Positions 8,789-15,745 of a stretch of DNA of 19,624 nucleotides are shown here, piece by piece (the first letter of the stretch is position 1; each line of letters begins with the position of its first letter). The notes beneath the pieces were generated by a model. The model worked only from the letters and a program-made list of their open reading frames with translations, did not search any database and was not told the DNA's origin. The DNA is from an uncultured Bacteroidota bacterium (lineage in GTDB: Bacteria; Bacteroidota; Bacteroidia; Chitinophagales; Chitinophagaceae), in assembly GCA_903835145.1 (NCBI GenBank), contig CAILMA010000648.1, positions 1 through 19,624 of the forward strand, given 5' to 3'. The translations under genes were made by a program, and so were the position numbers.

Positions 8789-8836
8789 TATACTCAGCCA
8801 GAACCCTAATATTATGACCAGTTTTGGCTGAGTATA
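8789..8836. repeat. Palindrome copy 4
   Basis: The left arm has one change (CCAGA instead of CCAAA). The right arm is perfect. The loop pairs with that of copy 3. Confidence 0.85.
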
Positions 8837-8899
8837 AATGATGGTGATGAATGTTAAATGCAACGCTCTGTATACGTTACAGAAGGTATCTTAAAAAGT

Positions 8900-8947
8900 T
8901 ATACTCAGCCAAAACCCTATAAAACTATATAGTTTTGGCTGAGTATA
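8900..8947. repeat. Palindrome copy 5 (next to FAD-oxidase 3' end)
   Basis: Both arms are perfect. The loop holds an extra inner stem, CTATA with TATAG, and the 16-bp perfect palindrome AAAACTATATAGTTTT overlaps loop and right arm. It begins 21 bases past the FAD-oxidase stop when read on the minus strand and could also act as that gene's transcription stop. Confidence 0.85.
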
Positions 8948-8968
8948 AAAAGCAAGAGTTACAATATA

Positions 8969-10369
8969 CTATAGTACTTTACCCGGGTTGAGTATTCCTT
9001 CGGGGTCGAAGACCCGCTTGATATCCCGCATCAGGTTCATTTGCACAGCGTTGAATGCTATATCCATATATCCTTTCTGCACGAGGCCTATGCCATGCTC
9101 GCCTGATAGTGTGCCACCCAGCCTCACTACTTCTTTAAAGAGCTCCCGTATACCCAGCGGCAGTTTCACTTCCCAGTCTTCATCGCTCATGTTTCCTTTC
9201 ACAATATTCACGTGCAGGTTGCCATCACCGGCATGGCCGTAGCACACCGACTGAAATCCATATGCCGTACCCAATTGTTTAATTATCTTCAACAATTCGG
9301 GCAGCTCAGCCCTTGGCACTACAGTATCTTCTTCTTTGTACACAGAATTACTTTTCACTGCCTCGCCCACTTTCCGGCGCAGGGCCCAAAGCATATTTTT
9401 CTGCTCGTAGCTGTCGGCCAGCAGTATCTCACCAATATCAAAACCCTGCACAATTTCAGATATCGCTTCGGCATCCCTGTATAGCTCTTCCATGTAGTTA
9501 CCATCAACTTCTATGAGCAGATGTGCCGTTATATCATCGGGCAAATCAACACCAGTGGTTTGTGTATATTTCATAGACCATACAAGCGCATCGCGTTCCA
9601 TAAACTCGAGTGCCGATGGCGTAAAACCTGCCAGAAATATAGCATTAACTGCTGCGCAAGCCTCAACAGCACTCCTGAACGGCACCAGTAACGTTAGGTC
9701 ATGCTTTACCGCAGGTATGAGTCGCAGCACTATTTTCGTTATCACGCCAAGGGTGCCCTCACTGCCTACAATAAGCTGGGTAAGGTTGTAGCCAGTGGCA
9801 TTTTTCAGTACGTTGGCACCAGTCCAAATCACGTTGCCATCGGGCAGTACTATTTCAAGGTTCAGCACATAATCCTTTACAACGCCATACTTTACAGCCC
9901 TTGGGCCGCCGGAGTTCTCTGATACGTTGCCACCAATAAAACAAGAGCCCTTACTGGCAGGGTCAGGCGGATAAAACAACCCCTCTGCCTTCAGGTGTTC
10001 CTGTAGCTCCTGCGTTATTACACCGGGCTCTGTAGTCACCTGAAAATTTCGCTTGTCAACATGTAGTATTTTGTTGAAGCGTTTCATATCCAGCACCACA
10101 CCGCCAAATACCGGCAATGCACCGCCGCTCAGGCCTGTGCCTGCGCCACGCGGGGTTACGGGTATTCTGTTGGTATTACAGTACGCCATTATGCGGCTTA
10201 CTTCATCAGTTGTGCCTGGTTGCAATACCACCTCTGGCGGGTATCTGAGGTCCTCGGTTTGGTCAGAAGAGCAACGCTCTATATGTTCTGCATCTAAAAG
10301 CACATAGCGTGATTCGAGTGTAGATTGGAAGAAGGTAACATCCTGCGGCTGCAATGATTTAAAAGGCAT
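8969..10369 (-). CDS. GlcD/D-lactate-dehydrogenase-type FAD-linked oxidase
   Basis: A 466-residue flavoprotein of the GlcD/vanillyl-alcohol-oxidase superfamily, expected to oxidise a 2-hydroxy acid such as glycolate or D-lactate. The FAD-binding domain (roughly residues 40-215) shows VTPRGAGTGLSGGA, DPASKGSCFIGGNVSENSGGPRAVKYG (key G-rich FAD loop) and a VGSEGTLGVIT strand. The C-terminal cap has YGHAGDGNLH and LSGEHGIG, both family signatures, and ends in FDPEGILNPGKVL. The start MPFKSLQPQ is chosen because it gives the usual family length. The 16 extra residues from an upstream ATG at 10417 would nearly reach the preceding gene's stop and are Cys-rich and atypical. GlcE and GlcF partners are absent, so the exact substrate cannot be named. 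It sits 49 bases after an exported-protein gene and may be co-transcribed with it. Confidence 0.88.
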   Translation of the reverse strand: MPFKSLQPQDVTFFQSTLESRYVLLDAEHIERCSSDQTEDLRYPPEVVLQPGTTDEVSRIMAYCNTNRIPVTPRGAGTGLSGGALPVFGGVVLDMKRFNKILHVDKRNFQVTTEPGVITQELQEHLKAEGLFYPPDPASKGSCFIGGNVSENSGGPRAVKYGVVKDYVLNLEIVLPDGNVIWTGANVLKNATGYNLTQLIVGSEGTLGVITKIVLRLIPAVKHDLTLLVPFRSAVEACAAVNAIFLAGFTPSALEFMERDALVWSMKYTQTTGVDLPDDITAHLLIEVDGNYMEELYRDAEAISEIVQGFDIGEILLADSYEQKNMLWALRRKVGEAVKSNSVYKEEDTVVPRAELPELLKIIKQLGTAYGFQSVCYGHAGDGNLHVNIVKGNMSDEDWEVKLPLGIRELFKEVVRLGGTLSGEHGIGLVQKGYMDIAFNAVQMNLMRDIKRVFDPEGILNPGKVL

Positions 10370-10418
10370 AATGCAAGGTAAGGAACAATGACAAAATAAA
10401 AGACCGACCCGGTTCACT

Positions 10419-11126
10419 CTATCTTTTTGAATGCCTGTATTTACGCATAATTCCCAATTGCAGTGAAAAGCTGTTGCTCGTCACATTACAATTGTTGGTG
10501 CCTGCCGATTGCGATAGCGGTGTACCGTTATTAAGAATGCCAAGCGACTCGCTCAGCGTCAGGTGCCACTGCTTGTTCAGTGGTAAATGCTCCGTAAACC
10601 CAATGTTGAGCCTGAAGACCGTAGCATTCAGGAAAGAGGTGGTATTATATTTACTATCATTCACTTGCACTTCATTGTCAAACTCTGATTCCTCTGTTGT
10701 TTGAGCACCCTGTGTAAAGAAACCAACCGATGGCCTCAGTTGCACATGCACATACTGGTGGCGCCCGATACCCAAATCTAAAACAGGCGCCAGAAATATA
10801 TAATGATTCGTGGCACCCACCGTTGTTACCTTCAAGATATTGGGGGAGCCGAAGAGCCCTCCCATAGAAAAGTTATTGTCGGTATAGGTATAAGAGTAGG
10901 CTTCATAGCCCACCTTAACTCCCAAAAACAGGTGACCCGCTATTTTACGCAGATAGATAATATCAACGGCAGGGCTTAAATCAGACCTTTGTCTTTCGGT
11001 GGACCCAAAAAGTCCCGGACCATAGGGCACCGGCTGCATCATCCCAACCTCCACTGCAATCCGGCTTTGGCCAAGCGATACCAGCGAAATAAAAAGGGAG
11101 AGCGCAAAACAAATGTTTGTTTTCAT
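10419..11126 (-). CDS. Exported protein, probably outer-membrane beta-barrel, function unknown
   Basis: I do not recognise a named family. The 235-residue product starts with a clear signal peptide, MKTNICFALSLFISLVSLGQ, with cleavage likely near residue 20. The remainder alternates short polar and aromatic/hydrophobic strands (for example FLGVKVGYEAYSYTY, HYIFLAPVLDLGIG, VHVQLRPSVGFF), the pattern of a small outer-membrane beta-barrel of the porin/OmpA-like kind common in Bacteroidota. The last strand ends SFSLQLGIMRKYRHSKR, without the terminal aromatic residue usual for BAM substrates. It precedes the FAD oxidase on the same strand, but no functional link is evident. A one-mismatch promoter box, TATCTTTA, lies at 11140-11133 on the minus strand. 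Confidence 0.65.
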   Translation of the reverse strand: MKTNICFALSLFISLVSLGQSRIAVEVGMMQPVPYGPGLFGSTERQRSDLSPAVDIIYLRKIAGHLFLGVKVGYEAYSYTYTDNNFSMGGLFGSPNILKVTTVGATNHYIFLAPVLDLGIGRHQYVHVQLRPSVGFFTQGAQTTEESEFDNEVQVNDSKYNTTSFLNATVFRLNIGFTEHLPLNKQWHLTLSESLGILNNGTPLSQSAGTNNCNVTSNSFSLQLGIMRKYRHSKR

Positions 11127-11218
11127 AGCAATACTAAAGATAGCCTAAATACCAACGCAAAGAAAGGCGCACCAGTTACGATGTGCCTTTCTACAATCTA
11201 TTCTTTTTAATCTCTTGC

Positions 11219-13327
11219 TTAGTTTACTGTAGGCAAAAATGAATACTTCTTACCATATTCCATCATTTGTTGGTAGAAGTTATCAGGGTATTCCACTTTA
11301 ACATCTGTTATGTCGCTGCCGTTCATAACTGGAGTTAGTTTTGGCTGAATAAAGCCACGGTACGGCTTAATATTCAGCTTGGCAAATCTTTCCAGAATTT
11401 CCTTGTGCAATGTCGCATCAACTTTTACACCATAGTTCTCTACAAGGTGTTTACCTGCTTTGTAATCACCCTCAGATTTTATGCGTTGTATTTCTTTCAG
11501 CAACTGTCCAAACAATACTCTGAGCTTGGTATAGTCATTTACCTGCACGTAGGTTTTACCATCTTTCTTCACGAACTCTACCACTTTTTCAGCCTTACCT
11601 TTTTCAAACGCCCAGTGCGCAATAAGTGCCCTGTTGCGCATGTGCGCTTCTTCCAGCTGCTCACCTGGTTTCAGGCGGGTAAGTTGGGTCATGAGGCCAT
11701 TCATCATGTAGTTGTCATATGCAGCTTTGGCCACTTCCATGTTCGGCATTACGCCTATATCCACAAGCTTTTTGTCATTAATGTAGTACAGCCCCACGAG
11801 GTCAGCACGCGCTTCTTCGAGGCAGCTTGCATAGTTTTTCAGCGTCTTATCGGTTGTCTCAACGCCAGAGTCTATCTGGCCCGATGCATGACCTATACAC
11901 TCATGCATATCAGTGTGCAAGTCAGATGCCAGCGCTCCATATTGTTTTAGGCGAGCTTTTACAGAGTCGTTTGTGCCAAACTCATCTATCGAGCCACTCT
12001 TGGCTCCGGCTATGTTATACGAGTGTATAATATTGCTCAGCGATACAGATTTAGAACCATGCTCCTTCCTTATCCACTCTGCATTCGGCAGGTTAATGCC
12101 TATTGGTGTACTTGGTGCAGCGTCTCCACTTTCTACTATCACGGTTATAGCCTTGGCCGTAATGCCGGTTACTTTCTTTTTCTTATGCTTATCAGCTATA
12201 GGTGAGTTATCTTCAAACCATTGCGCTTCTTTAGCTATTGCTTCTATGCGCTTGGTTTCTTCCATGTCGCGAAGCGAAACTGTGCTTTCGAAACTTGCTT
12301 TCTTACCTATTGCATCCAGGTACACTTCTATAAAGCCGTTCACGGCATCAATACGGGAGGTCTTATTTTCCAACCATGCAATATTATAATCGTCCCATAC
12401 TTTTAAATCTCCTGTTTTGTAATACTTAACCAATAACTCAAGTGCTTTCTTCTGCTCAGCATCTTCAGCCACTGACGCTGCTTTTTGCAACCAGTCTGCG
12501 ATATGGTCTATTGCTGCACCATACATACCACCGCTCTTCCAGGTTTTCTCAACTATTGTGCCCTTCTCTTTTATAAGTTTGCTGTTCAGCCCCCATGATG
12601 GTGCTGTGTCGCGTGTATCAAATTTCTTATAAAATTCTTCTACTTCGTTCTGGGTAACACCCTCGTAAAAGTTGTTTGAGGAGTTTACAATATTGTCCAC
12701 ATTAGGCCTGAGATCTACAACTTTCGGCTCAAACTTCATGTCGTAAACAATAGGCTTAATCCTTGCCAGAAACGCATCAACGGTTTCTCCATTTTGGAGG
12801 GGCAACTGAGCCGCATCACAACCTTTTACAAGGGCAGAGAAGTACTCGAAAGAACATTCCGGTATAAATTTCTCATTGCTGTAATGGTGGTGATTGCCAT
12901 TGCTGAACCAAAATCTACCACAATAGACTTCAAATTTCTTCCAGTCCTCGCTGTTCTTATCTCCTTTATACGAGCCATATGCTGCTTCCAGCGTTTTGCG
13001 AAGCAATATACCATACTTGCTTTTTTGGTCGTAAATGATGTCTCTTCCGCAAAGTGCAGCCTCATACAAATAGTAGGAGAGCTTTTTCTGCTGCAGGGTT
13101 AGGCTTTTGAAACCCGGCACCTGGTAGCGCAACATCTGAAGATCGGCAAATGATTGTGCCTCAACATTAAAAGTACTGTCGTAGCCATCAGCAAGCGCTG
13201 CGGTGCTGTCAGTCGTAGCCGCCTTGGGCGCGCCACCGTTGTTGTTACAGCTCGTGGTTAATAATTGGGTGCTCATCAATGCCATGACCGGGATTGCCCA
13301 TTTTTTGAAGTGAAGATTACGTTTCAT
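11219..13327 (-). CDS. M49-family zinc dipeptidyl peptidase (DPP III-like) lipoprotein
   Basis: A 702-residue zinc peptidase related to dipeptidyl peptidase III, which removes dipeptides from peptide N-termini. The zinc site is the six-residue motif HECIGH (H475, E476, H480), with the third ligand in EEARAD about 25-30 residues later; eukaryotic enzymes have HELLGH and EECRAE. The N-terminus MKRNLHFKKW plus hydrophobic stretch and LTTSC reads as a lipoprotein signal, and the Asn/Gly-rich residues after the Cys are uncharged. The start at 13327 is preferred because it places a basic n-region directly before the hydrophobic core. An ATG 15 codons upstream is possible. Relatives in Bacteroidota have sometimes been labelled dihydrofolate reductase, but no such fold is seen here. 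It is probably envelope-located and acts on oligopeptides. Confidence 0.87.
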   Translation of the reverse strand: MKRNLHFKKWAIPVMALMSTQLLTTSCNNNGGAPKAATTDSTAALADGYDSTFNVEAQSFADLQMLRYQVPGFKSLTLQQKKLSYYLYEAALCGRDIIYDQKSKYGILLRKTLEAAYGSYKGDKNSEDWKKFEVYCGRFWFSNGNHHHYSNEKFIPECSFEYFSALVKGCDAAQLPLQNGETVDAFLARIKPIVYDMKFEPKVVDLRPNVDNIVNSSNNFYEGVTQNEVEEFYKKFDTRDTAPSWGLNSKLIKEKGTIVEKTWKSGGMYGAAIDHIADWLQKAASVAEDAEQKKALELLVKYYKTGDLKVWDDYNIAWLENKTSRIDAVNGFIEVYLDAIGKKASFESTVSLRDMEETKRIEAIAKEAQWFEDNSPIADKHKKKKVTGITAKAITVIVESGDAAPSTPIGINLPNAEWIRKEHGSKSVSLSNIIHSYNIAGAKSGSIDEFGTNDSVKARLKQYGALASDLHTDMHECIGHASGQIDSGVETTDKTLKNYASCLEEARADLVGLYYINDKKLVDIGVMPNMEVAKAAYDNYMMNGLMTQLTRLKPGEQLEEAHMRNRALIAHWAFEKGKAEKVVEFVKKDGKTYVQVNDYTKLRVLFGQLLKEIQRIKSEGDYKAGKHLVENYGVKVDATLHKEILERFAKLNIKPYRGFIQPKLTPVMNGSDITDVKVEYPDNFYQQMMEYGKKYSFLPTVN

Positions 13328-13565
13328 TAAAAAGGAGGTATTAAATATTAGTCTAAAAGTAGCAATAAGCATAATAACTCACAGCATTTTGGAGAAAAGA
13401 AAACGGAAATACACACCCAGCCTTTTAGTCGGCTTTCCTGTCTCTGGCACGAAAAGCAAATGGTTGCTCTAAATTAGGAAGACAATTTTTCGCTCAGCCC
13501 CGGCTATTGGGCAATGCAAAATTTACGTGTTGTCAAGACTTTCCGGTGAAGCAGTATTGGCAGTA
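13328..13565. other. Intergenic region before the M49 gene
   Basis: No gene is seen. It should hold the terminator of the serine hydrolase gene and the promoter of the M49 gene, but I find only a weak AGCC-N8-GGCT inverted repeat around 13419-13434 without a T-run, and no exact TAnnTTTG box on the minus strand. Confidence 0.35.
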
Positions 13566-14594
13566 CTAAGCATGTTTCATATGGTCATAAACGAGGGCCG
13601 ATAGCTGGCTTATAATGGCTGGTAGGTCTTCTTTGTTACGACCCTTTGTCATAATCGTCAGGAGGTAAGGCTTGTTTTCAAGGTATATGATCGCAGACTC
13701 ATGCAGTTGATGTTCGCCCCTGCTCAAATCTCCGACCTGCCCAAACTTATGCACTACAGGCAATCCGGCTGGCAGTTCTTTCAACATGCCTTCCTTAAAA
13801 TCACCCTTGCTAAGAATGTCACAGGCGAGCTCCGACATATCATCAGAAAGATAGGTGCCGTTGTACAGTACCCATAAAAACCGGGAATAGTCCTTTGCTG
13901 TGATTTTATAATCGTGGTCTGCCATATCTGGGGCATCTACTCCCAAATCCCGGTACACTTTTAGGTAGTGGTTCACAATCACATCTCTGTTAAGCAGGAA
14001 GGTAGCACCATTATCAGAATAGGCTGCCATATACTCAAGCAACTCTTTCACGGTGTAGCTATGACCAAAAACTATTGCCTTACTGTTGAAAGTCTGGTGG
14101 GGCATACCTTCTGCCGGCAGGGCATCAAATTTTATCTTTTTAGTGAGTATCGCAGGGTTAGTTTCGGCGTCTTTGAGGTAGCAAAGCAACATGGGTACTT
14201 TTGCCAACGAGCCGGGAGCATAAACCTGCTCTGAGTTCACCGATATCCAATCACCCTTGCTTAAATCGCGGAAATATACCGATGCTGAGATGATACGGCC
14301 TGTCTTTGTATTGTCTGATATGAAATTCTGAATGGTTGCTTTTAACGCCGCATGAATATCTGATTCGCACTCCCTTTCTCGGTATAACACCGGGCTTATG
14401 AACTTAAAACCCGTTTCCCGTAAAGACTTGTACTTACAGTCATTTGCATTTTGCACCACTGCCGGTGCAGCTGGCTTTGTATCGGCTTTTGACGCAGATA
14501 TGGAAGAATGACTGGAAAACAAAAAATAGGAACTCAGACCACCAAGTACAATGGACAACAGATTTATGTAAATCTGGCTTTTATTGGCTTTCAT
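13566..14594 (-). CDS. Class A beta-lactamase-fold serine hydrolase, membrane-anchored or exported
   Basis: A 342-residue protein with the penicillin-recognising fold (beta-lactamase2/PF13354-like). The SxxK pair is S129 and K132 in APGSLAKVPM, the SDN motif is S193-D194-N195 in YSDNG, and the third motif is K283-F284-G285 in VVHKFGQ, in place of KTG. An N-terminal hydrophobic segment (about residues 10-27) serves as anchor or uncleaved signal. A Pro/Ala-rich linker follows. No ExxLN omega-loop motif (the Glu166 of true class A beta-lactamases) is visible, so a carboxypeptidase-like or other serine acyl-transfer role is as plausible as beta-lactamase activity. The start at 14594 (MKANKSQIY) is preferred over the ATG at 14606 because a promoter box at 14624-14617 would leave almost no leader for the latter. 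Confidence 0.78.
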   Translation of the reverse strand: MKANKSQIYINLLSIVLGGLSSYFLFSSHSSISASKADTKPAAPAVVQNANDCKYKSLRETGFKFISPVLYRERECESDIHAALKATIQNFISDNTKTGRIISASVYFRDLSKGDWISVNSEQVYAPGSLAKVPMLLCYLKDAETNPAILTKKIKFDALPAEGMPHQTFNSKAIVFGHSYTVKELLEYMAAYSDNGATFLLNRDVIVNHYLKVYRDLGVDAPDMADHDYKITAKDYSRFLWVLYNGTYLSDDMSELACDILSKGDFKEGMLKELPAGLPVVHKFGQVGDLSRGEHQLHESAIIYLENKPYLLTIMTKGRNKEDLPAIISQLSALVYDHMKHA

Positions 14595-14616
14595 TAATAG
14601 TGACATTCAGGTGACT

Positions 14617-14624
14617 CAAAATTA
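14617..14624 (-). promoter_or_regulatory. TAnnTTTG promoter box for the serine hydrolase
   Basis: Minus-strand TAATTTTG matches the Bacteroidota -7 box exactly and lies 22 bases before the ATG at 14594. It supports the shorter start of the serine hydrolase gene. Confidence 0.4.
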
Positions 14625-14886
14625 TTAATAAACTGCCACTTATGAGCATATTACAATATATATTTCTTTTGAAACGCAGTACTGGCTTGTATTTCAACAA
14701 ATTGCTACATAAGTTAGCACATGCTGTTTATCAACTAACAGTTACCGTTTCATTAATCATTTCTTACTTTTTGTTGATAACGTATTTGCATTCCCTATTA
14801 ACACATCCAATGTTATTTGTGTCTATTGTAAAGTTATAATCAGGCCTGTTTTGCAGATTTAAGTTTTCACCTTCATTTGTTTACGC
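14625..14886. other. Divergent intergenic region
   Basis: This AT-rich stretch separates the divergent serine hydrolase and desaturase genes and carries promoter-like boxes at both ends. A 65-codon open frame at 14642-14839 has no recognisable features beyond hydrophobic residues expected from T-rich DNA, and no family match is apparent. I see no RNA gene or operator. Confidence 0.4.
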
Positions 14887-14894
14887 TAATTTTG
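14887..14894 (+). promoter_or_regulatory. TAnnTTTG promoter box for the desaturase
   Basis: TAATTTTG followed by C matches the Bacteroidota -7 box and lies 17 bases before the desaturase ATG at 14912. No well-spaced -33 TTTG is clear; the nearest, in CTGTTTTGC at 14847-14854, is too far upstream. Confidence 0.5.
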
Positions 14895-14911
14895 CAAAAA
14901 ATTTGTTTTTG

Positions 14912-15667
14912 ATGTTGGTTATTGCGTTTTTTATAGTGCTGTGGTATTCATCTTTATTTTGTCAAACATTCTTCCATCACCGTTACGCAGCACACGCTGC
15001 TTTTAAAATGAGCAAGGGTTGGGAAAAATTTTTCTTTGTCCTTTCTTTCATCACACAAGGCTCTTCCTATCTAAGCCCTCGCGCTTATGCCATCATGCAC
15101 CGTATGCACCACTCGTATACCGATACGGAAAATGATCCCCACTCTCCAAGTTATTCCAAGAACCTTTTTGATATGATGTGGAAGACTTACCTGGTATATG
15201 CAGGCATCCAGAATCATACACTAAAAATTGACCCTAAATTCACTAAAAATGTACCTGACTGGCCAGCGTTCGATAAGATAGCAGGCTCCATGTTCCCCCG
15301 CATTATTTGGGCTTGTTTATATCTTGCATTTTTTATCCGTTTTGCTACTTCGCCCTGGCAGTACCTCCTCTTACCTATCGTATTGGTTATGAGTCCTGTG
15401 CACGGTGCAATAGTTAACTGGTACGCACATCGTTTTGGCTACGAAAATCACGACATGCCGAATACTTCTAAAAACCTGCTTCCTATTGACTTCCTTATGC
15501 TCGGCGAGTCTTACCACAACAACCACCATAAAAATCCATCGAACATCAACTTCGGACAAAAATGGCATGAGATCGATCCCATTTATCCTATCATCCGTTT
15601 GTTCGGCTTCATGCACATCATTCAGTTGCCGGCAAAAGGATTGGTAAGAGAGAAAACCGATTGGTAG
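14912..15667 (+). CDS. Membrane fatty-acid (acyl-CoA delta-9-type) desaturase
   Basis: A 251-residue integral-membrane di-iron desaturase that introduces a double bond into an acyl chain, tuning membrane fluidity. The three histidine boxes are present: HHRYAAH (residues 22-28), HRMHH (63-67) and the C-terminal HNNHH in ESYHNNHHKNP. Hydrophobic segments lie at 1-20, about 40-55, and two between about 130 and 175, which fits the known four-helix topology. It is shorter than eukaryotic stearoyl-CoA desaturases but matches compact bacterial forms. ATG at 14912 is preferred to a TTG three codons upstream, because it lies at a normal distance from the promoter box at 14887. The downstream substrate-binding protein gene, 78 bases away on the same strand, has no obvious functional link. 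Confidence 0.92.
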   Translation: MLVIAFFIVLWYSSLFCQTFFHHRYAAHAAFKMSKGWEKFFFVLSFITQGSSYLSPRAYAIMHRMHHSYTDTENDPHSPSYSKNLFDMMWKTYLVYAGIQNHTLKIDPKFTKNVPDWPAFDKIAGSMFPRIIWACLYLAFFIRFATSPWQYLLLPIVLVMSPVHGAIVNWYAHRFGYENHDMPNTSKNLLPIDFLMLGESYHNNHHKNPSNINFGQKWHEIDPIYPIIRLFGFMHIIQLPAKGLVREKTDW

Positions 15668-15745
15668 TAAACAACCAGGTACTATACCGCTACTTCAATT
15701 AATATTTGCAATGTGATACAGGGGAGTTATCTTTATTCCTGTACA

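Larger units (their letters stand above)
8512..8947. repeat. Array of five 48-bp palindromic elements upstream of the ATPase gene
   Basis: Five elements, each exactly 48 bp: 14-bp left arm TATACTCAGCCAAA, 20-bp loop, 14-bp right arm TTTGGCTGAGTATA. They start at 8512, 8567, 8678, 8789 and 8900. The last four keep an exact 111-bp period with 63-bp spacers, while the first two are separated by only 7 bp. The arms are nearly invariant while the loops vary, which indicates selection on the palindrome arms or recent homogenisation. The array fills the gap between the 3' end of the FAD-oxidase gene (8969) and the start of the ATPase gene (8501), both on the minus strand. Possible roles: operator sites for the ATPase, target sites of its nuclease-like domain, termini of a REP- or MITE-like element, or terminators. 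No transposase is present. Confidence 0.9.

Noticed and set aside
8512..8947. CRISPR array
   Set aside because: Repeats are full palindromes with variable loops, two of the spacers are copies of each other, spacers are longer than usual, and no cas genes are present.
11337..11348. A further copy of the palindrome core (AGTTTTGGCTGA)
   Set aside because: It lies inside the M49 coding sequence, encodes conserved-looking residues, and has no second arm. It is a chance match.
14642..14839. Possible small membrane protein between the serine hydrolase and desaturase genes
   Set aside because: The only support is an open frame in T-rich DNA. There is no ribosome-binding or promoter evidence and no recognised family.
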